DNA of 64,000 nt. It comes from Ktedonospora formicarum. GTDB taxonomy: Bacteria > Chloroflexota > Ktedonobacteria > Ktedonobacterales > Ktedonobacteraceae. This document shows positions 17,393-27,000 of the stretch, in pieces. Each line of letters opens with the position of its first letter. Position 1 is the stretch's first letter. The notes below the pieces were generated by a model, which saw nothing but the letters and a program-made list of their open reading frames with translations, had not been told where the DNA came from and ran no database searches. The stretch spans positions 1,550,001-1,614,000 of the forward strand of contig NZ_BNJF01000001.1 in NCBI RefSeq assembly GCF_016587355.1, read 5' to 3'. The position numbers and the translations under genes were made by a program.

Positions 17393-19228
17393 ATGCCTGA
17401 TATTCCATCACGAGACGATGAAAAATTCACATCCCATCCATCAGCCTCCCCCCTCAGCTCAACGACACAGAATGCTCAATCGGAAGCATATACAGCCCAG
17501 CAGCGTCGTGCCAGGCGCCATCATGTTTATCAAACTGGTGAATATACAGATCGACCAAAGGTGAGACGAGCCTCGCTACAGCAAGAGGCGAATCGCCAAC
17601 GCTCCAGAATGACTCAACACCCCTCCTATGATGACGACGATACCGATGAGTTACTTGAATTTGAGGATGAATTCATTGAAGAAGACGAAGAGTCTAATGA
17701 ATTCACCGACGAGACGACAAATCTTCTTGTAGATGAGGATGAAGACGAGGATGATCTTGAAACCATTCCCACTCGCCTCTCGGAGACACGTCCGCGTCTC
17801 GTGGTTCCTCGCACACGTGGCACGGTGGCTTCTCACTCGCGTTCCACCACACCACGCCCACGATCGCGCTATACAGATGTATACCAGCCACCTATCACCC
17901 CCAAACGCACACCACACTATCGCCGTCCCTATCGTGAAGCGTCCGCGCCTCCAAGCAAATTCGACCTACAGAAACTACTGACCAATCGCAATATGCTGAT
18001 TGGTACGATTGTGCTGGTCCTGATTATTATATTGCCACTCAGCCTGAATTATGTAAACGGCAATGCGCCATCGCGCATTAGTATTACCAACCTGTTTGAT
18101 CCAACTGGTCAGGCTACGCCAACTCCGACTCAAGACCAGATTGTGGTCGAGCACCCACCAACCGATCATCCCTCGCCGCCAGTGTATGCGTCGGCAGCTT
18201 ATGTCCTGGATGCGAATACAGGCAAGACACTCTATGCACATAATCCTCTGACCCATCTTCCGATTTTGAGCACAACCAAACTGATGACAGCCTATCTGGC
18301 AGCGACTATGGGTGATCCCAATCAACGCATTACAATTACGCCTACCATCGATGGCGACCTTCAACACTATTTGTCCGCGGATAGCTCACTCATGGGTATT
18401 AAGAAGGGCGAGACTTATACCCTCAAGGATCTCCTATATGGCCTGATGTTGGTCTCAGGCAATGATGCCGCTATCGCTATCGCCGATACGATCAGTGGCA
18501 ATGTCCCGGCCTTTGTGGCAAAGATGAACAAACAGCTAGGTGTCTGGAATCTGCACAATACCCATTATATGAATCCTCACGGCTTGATGGAACCGAACCA
18601 CTATTCATGCGCGCATGATCTAGCAATCATCGGTCAACATAGTCTCAGCAATCCTTTGATTCATCAGATTAGCGGAACTCAGCACTACTTTATTGAGCAA
18701 AATAGAAGCCACAAAGAAAAGGATATGTATAACGGCAATCAATTCCTCTGGTGGTACCCCGGCACCGATGGCGGCAAGCCTGGTTGGGATGGGCTCTCCA
18801 ACTTCAACCAGGTGGTCTCGGTCACCCGCGACAAGCAACACATTATTGGTGTGACGCTCCACACAAATGACTGGTGGACAGATATGCGCAGCCTGATGAA
18901 CTGGGGCCTCAATAGCTATACCTGGATCTCACCAGCCATTGAGGACCTGAAACACCCTATCCCTTTCGATACTGATTGGAACTACTTCCAGAAGGACAAG
19001 AAGGAGAACACCATCCCCACCTCTGGCGGTGGACGCTACTACATTTTTACTGGTTATAGCACCAGTGGCTCCATTCAGAAATTCTTTGATAAGAATGGCG
19101 GGCTGGGCAAAATCGGCTTCCCACTTAGCCAACCCACAAAAGGAAGCAACTCTACCATCAGCCAGAAATTTGAGCATGCCACCATCCGATGCCAGACCAC
19201 TGGCAACCAACAATGCCAGAAGGTCTAA
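17393..19228 (+). CDS. Membrane-anchored D-alanyl-D-alanine carboxypeptidase-like protein (peptidase S11)
   Basis: A 611-residue protein: a cytosolic disordered N-terminus (1-195) with a very acidic Asp/Glu block at 79-123, one membrane helix at about 200-220, a Thr/Pro linker, then an S11 penicillin-binding-protein domain outside the cell. Active-site motifs are SxxK at Ser293-Lys296 (STTK) and SGN at 355-357. The usual KTG box appears as KPG at 462-464, a departure worth noting. A C-terminal segment of about 70 residues (YYIFTGYSTSGSIQKFF, GKIGFPLS) resembles LGFP-like surface repeats. It would trim peptidoglycan peptides. The acidic tail is an unusual addition. AGGAG precedes the ATG. Confidence 0.85.
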   Translation: MPDIPSRDDEKFTSHPSASPLSSTTQNAQSEAYTAQQRRARRHHVYQTGEYTDRPKVRRASLQQEANRQRSRMTQHPSYDDDDTDELLEFEDEFIEEDEESNEFTDETTNLLVDEDEDEDDLETIPTRLSETRPRLVVPRTRGTVASHSRSTTPRPRSRYTDVYQPPITPKRTPHYRRPYREASAPPSKFDLQKLLTNRNMLIGTIVLVLIIILPLSLNYVNGNAPSRISITNLFDPTGQATPTPTQDQIVVEHPPTDHPSPPVYASAAYVLDANTGKTLYAHNPLTHLPILSTTKLMTAYLAATMGDPNQRITITPTIDGDLQHYLSADSSLMGIKKGETYTLKDLLYGLMLVSGNDAAIAIADTISGNVPAFVAKMNKQLGVWNLHNTHYMNPHGLMEPNHYSCAHDLAIIGQHSLSNPLIHQISGTQHYFIEQNRSHKEKDMYNGNQFLWWYPGTDGGKPGWDGLSNFNQVVSVTRDKQHIIGVTLHTNDWWTDMRSLMNWGLNSYTWISPAIEDLKHPIPFDTDWNYFQKDKKENTIPTSGGGRYYIFTGYSTSGSIQKFFDKNGGLGKIGFPLSQPTKGSNSTISQKFEHATIRCQTTGNQQCQKV

Positions 19229-19313
19229 TAAAGAAGTACTGCGATTCGAGGAATGCGTTGAGAAGGTTTGTACGATGGTGAAACATATCACACTGCCATT
19301 GTGACTACCGCCC

Positions 19314-19343
19314 TTGTCTGTCCCTCTCCTGGTTTGCTATACT
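19314..19343 (+). promoter_or_regulatory. Candidate promoter of murT-gatD
   Basis: TTGTCT (19314-19319) and TATACT (19338-19343) are 18 bases apart. Transcription would begin near 19350, about 20 bases before leader-element copy D. Confidence 0.45.
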
Positions 19344-19372
19344 GCACTCAGGCTCCATGCCTGGACAAAGGT

Positions 19373-19428
19373 CTTATACAAAAACTAACGCCGCTACCGT
19401 GGCTAACGCTCAGGTTTTCTCATTGGAG
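19373..19428 (+). repeat. Recurrent 5'-leader element, copy D (before murT)
   Basis: This 56-base stretch begins CTTATACAAAAACTAACGCC and ends with GCTCAGGTTTTCTCATTGG. Its first 29 bases match the reverse complement of the right arm of copy A at 26 of 29 positions, and its AACGCC...GGCTAACGCT part matches the left arm of copy A at 20 of 24. It lies between the likely promoter and the gene, so it is transcribed as 5' leader. Confidence 0.55.
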
Positions 19429-19492
19429 AAATCTCCTGATATATTGATGTATTGAACACCTTTATGTCTCTCAGGGACAATAGGAAAATATT

Positions 19493-20962
19493 ATGCAAAT
19501 AGAACATCTCTCGACAAAACAGCCTGACGATGAGCAGCTACAAGGCCACGCTGCCCCCTCAGGTCTGGGACGGGCACGCCTGGCCCTGGCTATTTCAGCA
19601 GGGAAACTGGCGAGCGCCTCTGGGCGTCTGTTACGGATCGGTGGTGGCACCAGCCTTCCAGGTATGGTCGCGCGCCGTATCGATCCCAATGTATTAAAAG
19701 AGGTCGTTGGTGCGAGCACAGCCAAGAAGATTGTAATTACTGGCAGCAACGGCAAAACCACAACCGCGCGTATGACCGCAGCCCTGGCGAGCGCCGATGG
19801 TCAGCGTGTGTCACAGAACCGCACTGGCTCAAATTTGCTGCAAGGCGTTACATCAGTCGCCGTCAATTTCGCCGACATCTTTGGGCGTCTTGCCAGCGAT
19901 GTGCTCCTCTTCGAGATTGATGAAGGTACGATTCCCCTGGCTGTTCCTGAGATTCAGCCCGACGTAGTCGTCATTACTAACCTCTTCCGCGACCAGCTCG
20001 ACCGTTATGGCGAGATGTATTCCGTAGCGAATGCGCTCAACACAATGCTTGAGAGACTTCCCGCCACCTCGACGATCCTGCTCAATGGTAATGATCCCCA
20101 GGTCGCGAACTTCGCTCTGAATTCCAAAGCACGTCGCTTCTACTTTGGCCTGGAGACAAAAGAAGTTGGCACGCCTGTACCTGAGCAATCAGCGGACATC
20201 ATTCGCTGTATCCATTGCGACCATGACCTGGTTTATGAAATAGCCTACCTTTCGCACCTTGGGCTCTATCGCTGCCCTAATTGCGGCTATACTCTGCCCG
20301 AACTGGACTTCGCTGTAACCTCAGCAAAACTGGCTGAAGATGGCGAAGGCCCTTCCCAGGTCACCTTGCGCACACCTCAAGGAACCTTCGATTTCACGCT
20401 ACCTCTACCTGGTATCCATAACGTATATAATGCCGCTGCCGCTATTGGTGCCGCCTTCGCGACCGATTTCACAATCAATCAGGCCACCAATGCCTTCTCA
20501 ACGCTCCGCCCGGCCTTTGGGCGTCTGGAGAAGATTCAGGCAGGCGATAAAAACATCTACCTCTCTTTCGTGAAGAATCCCACGTCCTTCAACCTGATCA
20601 TGCGCTTGATCGCCAAACATAGCGGCAAGAAGCATATGCTACTCTCAATGAGTCATACAGTGGTTGATGGTCAGGACTTCGCCTGGCTATGGGATGTGGA
20701 TCTTGAAGAGATAGTACCCGATGTTCTCGACGCAGTCTGCTGCGGCAATAAGGCTGAGGAGTTGGCTCTGCGCCTGAAATATGCCGAGGTAGGCACCGAT
20801 AAGATCACGGTGATTCATGATTATGAGGCCGCGCTGGACTCTGCATTGAAGAATGTCGAACCGGGCGGGTCGCTCTACATTCTGAGCGGCTATACACCAA
20901 CGCAAGAACTGCGCAAAATTATGCAGAAACGCGGTTGGGTCAAACACTATTGGGAGGAATAA
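19493..20962 (+). CDS. murT: Lipid II isoglutaminyl synthase, Mur ligase subunit MurT
   Basis: A 489-residue Mur-ligase-like protein with P-loop GSNGKTT (84-90), the VVITNLFRDQLDRYGE segment of the family, and an inserted zinc ribbon (CIHC ... CPNC, about 240-270) typical of MurT. The C-terminal DUF1727 domain completes it. With GatD it amidates the alpha-carboxyl of D-Glu in the lipid II stem peptide, using glutamine as nitrogen donor. GatD follows after 2 bases. The ribosome site is weak (ATAGGAAAAT). A recurrent leader element precedes it. Confidence 0.93.
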   Translation: MQIEHLSTKQPDDEQLQGHAAPSGLGRARLALAISAGKLASASGRLLRIGGGTSLPGMVARRIDPNVLKEVVGASTAKKIVITGSNGKTTTARMTAALASADGQRVSQNRTGSNLLQGVTSVAVNFADIFGRLASDVLLFEIDEGTIPLAVPEIQPDVVVITNLFRDQLDRYGEMYSVANALNTMLERLPATSTILLNGNDPQVANFALNSKARRFYFGLETKEVGTPVPEQSADIIRCIHCDHDLVYEIAYLSHLGLYRCPNCGYTLPELDFAVTSAKLAEDGEGPSQVTLRTPQGTFDFTLPLPGIHNVYNAAAAIGAAFATDFTINQATNAFSTLRPAFGRLEKIQAGDKNIYLSFVKNPTSFNLIMRLIAKHSGKKHMLLSMSHTVVDGQDFAWLWDVDLEEIVPDVLDAVCCGNKAEELALRLKYAEVGTDKITVIHDYEAALDSALKNVEPGGSLYILSGYTPTQELRKIMQKRGWVKHYWEE

Positions 20963-20964
20963 GC

Positions 20965-21768
20965 ATGAGCGAGCAAACATCGAATTCACGGATGGTCATC
21001 AAGATAGCCCACCTCTATCCTACCTTGATGTGTGTGGCCGCCGACCGTGGCAATCTCTTCTCAATTGAGATGCGCAGCAAATGGCGCGGGATATCGGTCG
21101 AGGTTGATCCCATCTACGTGAAACAGACACCCGATTTTACCCAGTATGATATGATCCTCTTCCATGGTGGCGCGGATCGCGAAATGGAGATCGCCTCCAA
21201 AGATATTCAGGAGAAGGCACCCTCTCTGCGTGAAGCCGCCGAGGCAGGGACAACTTTCCTGGCTGTCTGCGCGGGATATCAACTGCTAGGACATAGCTAC
21301 AAACCGTACACAGGTGGCGAACTGAAGGGCGCAAGCGTGCTCGATCTGCACACCGAGGGTAGCCAGGAACGCTACATGACACATATGGCGCTTGAATGCG
21401 ATCTGGGTACACAAGGAAAACAAACCCTGGTTGGCTATGAGAACCATAGTGGACGTACCTTCCTTGGCCCCAAAGCCAAGCCGCTAGGTAAAGTCATTTC
21501 GGGCTGGGGTAATAATGGTAAGGACGGGCATGAAGGCGCAACTTATAATAATGTTTTTGGCACCTACCTGCATGGCCCATTGTTGCCCAAAAACCCGGCG
21601 TTCACCGACTTCCTGATCGAGCGCGCACTCTCTCGACGCTATGGTAAGGTTGACCTGGCTCCGCTCAATGATGAGACTGAACAGGCTGCCCACAACGCCG
21701 CCTACAAACTAGCGATGGAATTCAAGGGAACAGTATCGGCTATTGAAGCCACTGCATGGAGCAGGTAG
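20965..21768 (+). CDS. gatD: Lipid II isoglutaminyl synthase, glutamine amidotransferase subunit GatD
   Basis: A 267-residue class I (triad) glutaminase of the CobB/CobQ-like group. The nucleophile is Cys102 in AVCAGYQLLG and the catalytic His is His203 in GTYLHGPLLPKN. It supplies ammonia to MurT. The start is ATG 20965 with GGGAGG upstream; the frame is open earlier but overlaps murT. The 2-base gap to murT indicates translational coupling. The pair implies amidated peptidoglycan in this organism. Confidence 0.94.
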   Translation: MSEQTSNSRMVIKIAHLYPTLMCVAADRGNLFSIEMRSKWRGISVEVDPIYVKQTPDFTQYDMILFHGGADREMEIASKDIQEKAPSLREAAEAGTTFLAVCAGYQLLGHSYKPYTGGELKGASVLDLHTEGSQERYMTHMALECDLGTQGKQTLVGYENHSGRTFLGPKAKPLGKVISGWGNNGKDGHEGATYNNVFGTYLHGPLLPKNPAFTDFLIERALSRRYGKVDLAPLNDETEQAAHNAAYKLAMEFKGTVSAIEATAWSR

Positions 21769-21843
21769 GTAGAGGATGTAAACATCCATATCGAATCTTA
21801 TATACATGAGGGCCACTGCCCGCCGTGTCCTCAAAAGAGGATG

Positions 21844-21904
21844 CAACGCCTCTATCGCGGCTAGCGCTAGTCACGATAGCGGCGTTGGTTTTCGTATAAG
21901 GAGC
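21844..21904 (+). repeat. Recurrent 5'-leader element, copy A (before the glycosidase gene)
   Basis: A near-palindrome: AACGCC-T-CTATCG pairs with CGATAG-C-GGCGTT, followed by GGTTTTCGTATAAGGAG. The left arm matches copy D and the right arm is the reverse complement of the D start. It could also end the murT-gatD transcript, because T-rich sequence follows the stem. It ends about 30 bases before the next start codon. Confidence 0.55.
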
Positions 21905-21932
21905 AATATGGTTTTTAGGAAGGGATTTTTCC

Positions 21933-22766
21933 ATGCCAGCCACCAGGCGATTTATACTGCATCTGAGTCTGCTCTGTCTCTTGAGCAGTCTCTTGATGGG
22001 CTGCTCCGCGCTACCGACAATCAGCTTTAATGGAACACCTGTTACTCATTCGCAGGATACGCCAGATGGTGAGCAACAACTCGATGTCTGGCAGGCAATT
22101 TCGCCAGGCATTGAGCTGCGCTACGAACGCTGGACAGGACCTAGCACCAACTCAGACATAATGGTCATTGTTCGCTTCAATCCAGCAAAAATTCATCTGA
22201 GCGTAGATTATCAACCAGACCAACCTCTTTCCATGAGTGAGTGGACCAAACAGACGAACGCCAAGGTGCTAATTAATGGTGGCTACTTTGATAATCACAA
22301 TCGAGCTACGGGGCTACTTGTCTCCAATGGCGACGTATATGGGCAATCATATGACGCCTTCGGCGGCATGCTTTCCGTCAATAGCGAGGGCAAAATAGGG
22401 CTACGTGCCTTACATGAGCAGCCCTACGACCCTACTACCGAACAGCTTCAGCAAGCCACCCAATCAACCCCTATGCTCATTGAACATGGAAAACGTACCG
22501 AATTTAACGCCAACGGCGCGACTGAGCGGCGCACGATTGTGGCTCAGGATAAGCAAGGTCGCCTACTCTTCATCATCAGCCCCGGTCTGACGTTCTCGCT
22601 TGATGAAATGGCCGATGTACTGGAAGCCTCAGACCTCTCGATCCAGACTGCGCTCAATCTAGATGGTGGAGCATCTACTGGCATTTATGTACGAGACAGC
22701 AACAATAAAAACAGAGTGACAATTGACTCAGTGACAGCTATTCCTATTGTCATAGCCGTTAAATAG
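21933..22766 (+). CDS. Phosphodiester glycosidase (NAGPA) domain lipoprotein
   Basis: A 277-residue exported protein with a lipoprotein signal (LLMGC, lipid Cys24). The mature part is a NAGPA domain (PF09992), shown by VLINGGYFDNHNRATG, the QSTPMLI segment and the closing LNLDGGASTG. Relatives remove GlcNAc from phosphodiester-linked sugars; bacterial members act on wall teichoic acids or exopolysaccharide. It would act at the outer face of the membrane. AGGAAGGG precedes the ATG. Its place after murT-gatD fits an envelope role, but it has its own leader. Confidence 0.85.
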   Translation: MPATRRFILHLSLLCLLSSLLMGCSALPTISFNGTPVTHSQDTPDGEQQLDVWQAISPGIELRYERWTGPSTNSDIMVIVRFNPAKIHLSVDYQPDQPLSMSEWTKQTNAKVLINGGYFDNHNRATGLLVSNGDVYGQSYDAFGGMLSVNSEGKIGLRALHEQPYDPTTEQLQQATQSTPMLIEHGKRTEFNANGATERRTIVAQDKQGRLLFIISPGLTFSLDEMADVLEASDLSIQTALNLDGGASTGIYVRDSNNKNRVTIDSVTAIPIVIAVK

Positions 22767-22790
22767 CCATACCTTGGTACACTCAGGCAT

Positions 22791-22844
22791 GCGTACAAAA
22801 AGCAGAGCCCCCATTGAGCGACGGGGGCTCTGCTTTTTGTACGC
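22791..22844. terminator. Perfect 22-bp inverted repeat between convergent genes
   Basis: Arms 22791-22812 and 22823-22844 pair perfectly around a 10-base loop and contain an AAAAA/TTTTT block within the stem. It lies 24 bases after the glycosidase stop and 12 bases from the end of the SGNH gene on the other strand. Confidence 0.8.
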
Positions 22845-22856
22845 AACCTTGTAGAG

Positions 22857-23489
22857 TTATAGGGCCTTGACCACACGGAGCCAGGAGCGCGCCATCAGCG
22901 CATGTCCCTCAGAGGAGGGATGAACACCGTCCGCCCCCCAGTATCCAGCCTCACGACGCTCACACGCCTGGGCGAAGAGACCATCAAAAGGAACCAGCAG
23001 GGCATCAAATTCGCGCGCCAGTTCGCGAACTGCCTGAATCTTGGGATCGAGGTCCTCTCGCCACTGCACATACTGCGGCTGTGATGGCAGAACAAAGGGC
23101 TCACAAAGAATAACCTTTGCATCGAGCCGACCTTTAATATCTTCCAGCAGGGTACGATATACCTGCGTAAAGACTTCTAACCGTGTCTCCTCATTCTGAT
23201 CAAAGCGCCGCCATGTGTCATTGACACCAATCAATATCGAAACCCAATTGGGACGCAGTTCCAGGCAATCCAGCTCCCAGCGCGCTCGTAAATCCTTTAC
23301 CCGGTCGCCACTGATACCGCGATTCAGGAAGCGCACCCGCCTCTCAGGATAGAGCGCTCCAAACAATGCTGAAGCAATCATGGCATAGCCCTGACCCATA
23401 TTGCCCTCGTCGCTACGCCAGCGACCAGCATCGGTAATGCTATCACCTTGAAATAGGACCGTTGCGCCTTCTTCAATCAACGGTATCAT
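22857..23489 (-). CDS. SGNH/GDSL family hydrolase
   Basis: A 210-residue SGNH-fold esterase. The block I Ser is Ser17 in GDSIT, block III Asn is in GVND, and the Asp/His pair is in WGADGVHPSSEGH. Substrates of the family include acyl chains on sugars and lipids; none can be chosen. The start is ATG 23489, with GGAGGAAG upstream, giving the usual family length; the frame is open to 23675 but overlaps the end of proS. No signal peptide is seen. Confidence 0.9.
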   Translation of the reverse strand: MIPLIEEGATVLFQGDSITDAGRWRSDEGNMGQGYAMIASALFGALYPERRVRFLNRGISGDRVKDLRARWELDCLELRPNWVSILIGVNDTWRRFDQNEETRLEVFTQVYRTLLEDIKGRLDAKVILCEPFVLPSQPQYVQWREDLDPKIQAVRELAREFDALLVPFDGLFAQACERREAGYWGADGVHPSSEGHALMARSWLRVVKAL

Positions 23490-23604
23490 AGTGCTTCCTC
23501 CGTCAGTTTTAACTAGATGGTGGTGAAAGCCTACGACAGCATCATTGCTTTCGCGAGCATCCCCACCATCTACACTATACCAGGAGTACGACCCAGACGC
23601 GTCA

Positions 23605-25332
23605 TTACTCAAGCGCCTCGCGGATCTTGTATACTGCCTCAGACAGGGGAACAATACAACTCTCCTGATCTGCACGCCCCTTGATCTCGACCCCGCCTTG
23701 CTTAAGAGAACGCTTGCTCACAACTACACGCAATGGAAATCCTAACAGGTCAGAGTCATTGAATTTAACGCCCGCCGACTCACGCCGATCATCAAAGAGT
23801 ACCGCGATACCCACATCACGTAGCTCAGCATAGAGACGCTCCGCTGCTTCACCAACCTCAGCCCGCTCCAGATCGAGCCCCAGAAGTGATACGGCATATG
23901 GAGCGACTGCTTGCGGCCAGCGTAGCCCCCTCTCGTCGTGATGCTGCTCAACGATACAGGCGAGCAAGCGCGGAACACCCAGGCCATAACAAGCCATAAT
24001 CAACGGTCGCGTCTGCCCCTCAGCATCCAGAAAGGTCGCGTCGAAGAGATTAGAGTAAACGGTGCCAAGCTTGAAGATATGCCCAAGCTCAACTCCACGG
24101 AACGCATGTAATGTACCCCCACAACGCGCGCAGGAAGCGCCATCATAGGCGGACGCGATATCGTCCCACACATCAACGCGGAAGTCACGCGGGTAGTTCA
24201 CATTCCGCGTATGATATTCCGCGCGATTGGCTCCAGCGACAAAATTGCGGTCCCGATTCAGCGAGTAATCGGCTATGACTAGTATAGCATCCCCCTGGCC
24301 CAGTGGGGAGGCATAACCAGCGACAATTCCCGCTTGCTCTAGCTCCTCAGCCGTCGCGAGGTGCAGGTCAATGGTGTTCAGGCCCACTTTCGACAGGGTA
24401 TGTGCCAGCTTGATCTCATTAATCTCTAGATCGCCACGCACAACAGCCATTATCAGACGCAGTTCCACGCTATAGCAAACCACCTTCATTGTCCGTGCTT
24501 CCGGAATACCAAGGAAGGTCGCCAGATCACTGATCGATTTGCAAGCTGGAGTGTAGACCTCCTCCAACGCAAGTTTATCTTCATGTTCCTGCGCACTCCG
24601 CTGAAACTCGGCTTTCTCCACGTTGGCGGCATAGCCGCAGTCTTCACAACGTAGAACAACATCTTCTCCCGCTTCGGTCAGGGCAATGAACTCAAGCGAT
24701 TCCTTGCCGCCTATCGCGCCGCTATCTGCCTCGACGACGATATAGTTCAAGCCACATCGATCAAAAATGCGGCAATACGCGCCGCGCACGCGCTCAAAAC
24801 TGGCGCTTAATCCAGCCTCGTCGGCATCAAAGCTATATAGATCCTTCATGACGAACTCGCGCAGGCGCAATAAGCCCCCACGCGGCCTCGGTTCATCGCG
24901 GAATTTGCGCTGAATTTGGAAGATCAGGCGCGGCAGGTCACGATAGCTATGAATGAACTCCTTCGCCAGCAAGGTCACCATCTCTTCATGTGTCGGAGCA
25001 AGCACCATATCTCGCTCGCGACGATCTCGCAGACTAAAGAGTACTGGTCCATAGAGCTCAGCCCGGCTCACACCTCCCGTTTGCTTGGCCTCCCATATGT
25101 CACGCGGCTGCAAAGAGGCCATTGAGACTTCCTGACCTCCTATCATCTCTATTTCATCACGAATTATCTCCGTAAGTCGACGCATAACACGCTCACCCAG
25201 AGGCAACAGATTATAGATACCTGAGGTCAATTGACGCACAAAGCCAGCGCGGGTGAGCAACTCCAGATTCATACTCTCGGCTTCACGTGGAGCCTCGCGC
25301 AAGGTAGAACTAAACAGTTGAGAATAACGCAT
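23605..25332 (-). CDS. proS: Proline--tRNA ligase, bacterial type (with YbaK-like editing insert)
   Basis: A 575-residue class II synthetase of the long bacterial ProRS type. Motif 1 lies in the N-terminal part (SGIYNLLPLGERVMRRL), motif 2 in FRDEPRPRGGLLRLREF, and an inserted YbaK/INS editing domain occupies about residues 220-390. The C-terminal anticodon-binding domain ends at about 575. The editing domain removes mischarged alanine. It follows an archaeal/eukaryotic-type ProRS by 163 bases on the same strand. GAGGAGAAGAGAAGAGG precedes the ATG. Having two ProRS forms side by side is unusual. Confidence 0.95.
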   Translation of the reverse strand: MRYSQLFSSTLREAPREAESMNLELLTRAGFVRQLTSGIYNLLPLGERVMRRLTEIIRDEIEMIGGQEVSMASLQPRDIWEAKQTGGVSRAELYGPVLFSLRDRRERDMVLAPTHEEMVTLLAKEFIHSYRDLPRLIFQIQRKFRDEPRPRGGLLRLREFVMKDLYSFDADEAGLSASFERVRGAYCRIFDRCGLNYIVVEADSGAIGGKESLEFIALTEAGEDVVLRCEDCGYAANVEKAEFQRSAQEHEDKLALEEVYTPACKSISDLATFLGIPEARTMKVVCYSVELRLIMAVVRGDLEINEIKLAHTLSKVGLNTIDLHLATAEELEQAGIVAGYASPLGQGDAILVIADYSLNRDRNFVAGANRAEYHTRNVNYPRDFRVDVWDDIASAYDGASCARCGGTLHAFRGVELGHIFKLGTVYSNLFDATFLDAEGQTRPLIMACYGLGVPRLLACIVEQHHDERGLRWPQAVAPYAVSLLGLDLERAEVGEAAERLYAELRDVGIAVLFDDRRESAGVKFNDSDLLGFPLRVVVSKRSLKQGGVEIKGRADQESCIVPLSEAVYKIREALE

Positions 25333-25495
25333 ATCCTCTTCTCTTCTCCTCTCGTCCTAATATGTCAATAGAAGTATGCAACAGAGATATCTAGGCTCAT
25401 ATTGGATGATTATTTACTTACTATGCTTCCTAAGAACCTGGCAAGCAGGGAAGAGAGCACGTCAAGCGCTCCCTATCCTACCCACCATTTAAAGG

Positions 25496-26947
25496 CTAGT
25501 AAGCGCGGGCAAAAATGGCCTCGCAGGTGGCAGGCTTACCAGTATAGATGCACTTGCCCTGTACCCCACCTTCGGGCTGGTCAAAAGGAATCACGCGAAT
25601 AGTGGCCTTGGTCTCTTCCTTCACAGCCTGCTCAGCGGCGCTATCTTCGGCCCACTTCACACGCACAAAACCACGCTTCTCGGCGATGATCTGCTTGAAC
25701 TCCTCGTAATCCTCAGTGTAATGTGTGTTCTGCTCGCGATAATCGAGCGCACGCTGGAAGAGGGCTTTCTGAATCTCTTCTAGCTTCTCTGGCAGGCGCG
25801 CTTCCAGAGCATCGATAGAGACCACCTCTTTCGAGCGGTCCATGCGGTTGACCAGAACAACATTATTGTTCTGCACATCGCGCGGTCCAATCTCCAGGCG
25901 CACAGGCACACCTCTCATCTCCCACTCATTGAACTTCCAACCCGGAGTGTTGTCGCTATCGTCAACTTTGACACGGACCTTACCCTTAAGCATCTTCCGC
26001 AAGCGCTCAACAGCCTCAAAGACAGTAGAGCGGTCCTGATCCTTACGCCAGATAGGTACGATCACAACCTGATACGGTGCCAGGCGCGGAGGCAGAATCA
26101 GACCCGACTTGTCGCCATGTACCATGATAATGCCGCCGATCATGCGAGTACTTAGACCCCAACTTGTCGTGGCGCAGTACTTGCGCTCACCGTCAGAATC
26201 AAGGAACTGAACGTCGAAGCCTTTGGCGAAATTATGACCCAGGTTATGGCTGGTCGCGGACTGCAAAGCCTTACCATCGCCCATGAGAGCTTCAATGGAA
26301 TAGGTGCGCAACGCACCTGCGAACTTCTCGTTCTCGCTCTTGCGCCCGGCGATAACTGGAATGGCAGCCTCATTCTCAGCGAAGTCGCGATATACTTCCA
26401 GCATCATGAGTGTGCGCTCTTCGGCCTCTTCCAGGGTACGATGCGCGGTATGGCCCTCTTGCCAGAGGAACTCAGCGGTACGCAGGAAAAGTGTGGTGCG
26501 CTTCTCCCAGCGCATGACATTATTCCACTGGTTAATCAGCAAGGGCAGATCACGGTAGCTCTGAATCCACTTGGCATAGCTATGTCCAATAATCGTCTCA
26601 CTGGTTGGGCGAATAGCCAGTGGCTCTTCCAGTTCTTCGCCACCGCCACGTGTCACCCATGCCAGTTCTGGAGCAAAGCCCTCGACATGCTCGGCCTCTT
26701 TCTCCAGAAAGCTACGTGGAATGAGCAAAGGGAAGTAGGCGTTCATCACATCGGTCTCTTTGAAGCGCTGATCCAGGCGGGCCTGCATATTCTCCCAGAG
26801 GGCGTAGCCATAGGGACGAATAATCATGCAACCGCGCACGGGCGCGTAATCGGCTAGTTCAGCCTTGCGCACGACCTGGTTATACCAGGCTGAGAAATCA
26901 TCCTCCTGGTCGGCAATGTCTTCGACAAACTTTTCCTTCTCGCTCAT
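25496..26947 (-). CDS. proS: Proline--tRNA ligase, archaeal/eukaryotic type
   Basis: A 483-residue class II synthetase of the short ProRS type that lacks the editing insert. Landmarks are DFSAWYNQVVRKAELADYAPVRG at the N-terminus (quoted in part elsewhere), motif 2 with WEKRTTLFLRTAEFLWQE, and the C-terminal Zn/anticodon extension ending with a terminal Tyr, as in this subgroup. It is the first gene after a proline T-box and its own promoter, so it responds to uncharged tRNA-Pro. The bacterial-type ProRS follows, perhaps in the same transcript. Confidence 0.94.
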   Translation of the reverse strand: MSEKEKFVEDIADQEDDFSAWYNQVVRKAELADYAPVRGCMIIRPYGYALWENMQARLDQRFKETDVMNAYFPLLIPRSFLEKEAEHVEGFAPELAWVTRGGGEELEEPLAIRPTSETIIGHSYAKWIQSYRDLPLLINQWNNVMRWEKRTTLFLRTAEFLWQEGHTAHRTLEEAEERTLMMLEVYRDFAENEAAIPVIAGRKSENEKFAGALRTYSIEALMGDGKALQSATSHNLGHNFAKGFDVQFLDSDGERKYCATTSWGLSTRMIGGIIMVHGDKSGLILPPRLAPYQVVIVPIWRKDQDRSTVFEAVERLRKMLKGKVRVKVDDSDNTPGWKFNEWEMRGVPVRLEIGPRDVQNNNVVLVNRMDRSKEVVSIDALEARLPEKLEEIQKALFQRALDYREQNTHYTEDYEEFKQIIAEKRGFVRVKWAEDSAAEQAVKEETKATIRVIPFDQPEGGVQGKCIYTGKPATCEAIFARAY

Positions 26948-27000
26948 AACGTTCCCTTCTTAAAAACATCCGCATGCATGCTATATAGCTGATTTTAGAC

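Noticed and set aside
17626..17917. Ser-rich minus-strand frames
   Set aside because: They are the complement of the GAT/GAA-rich acidic block of the peptidase gene.
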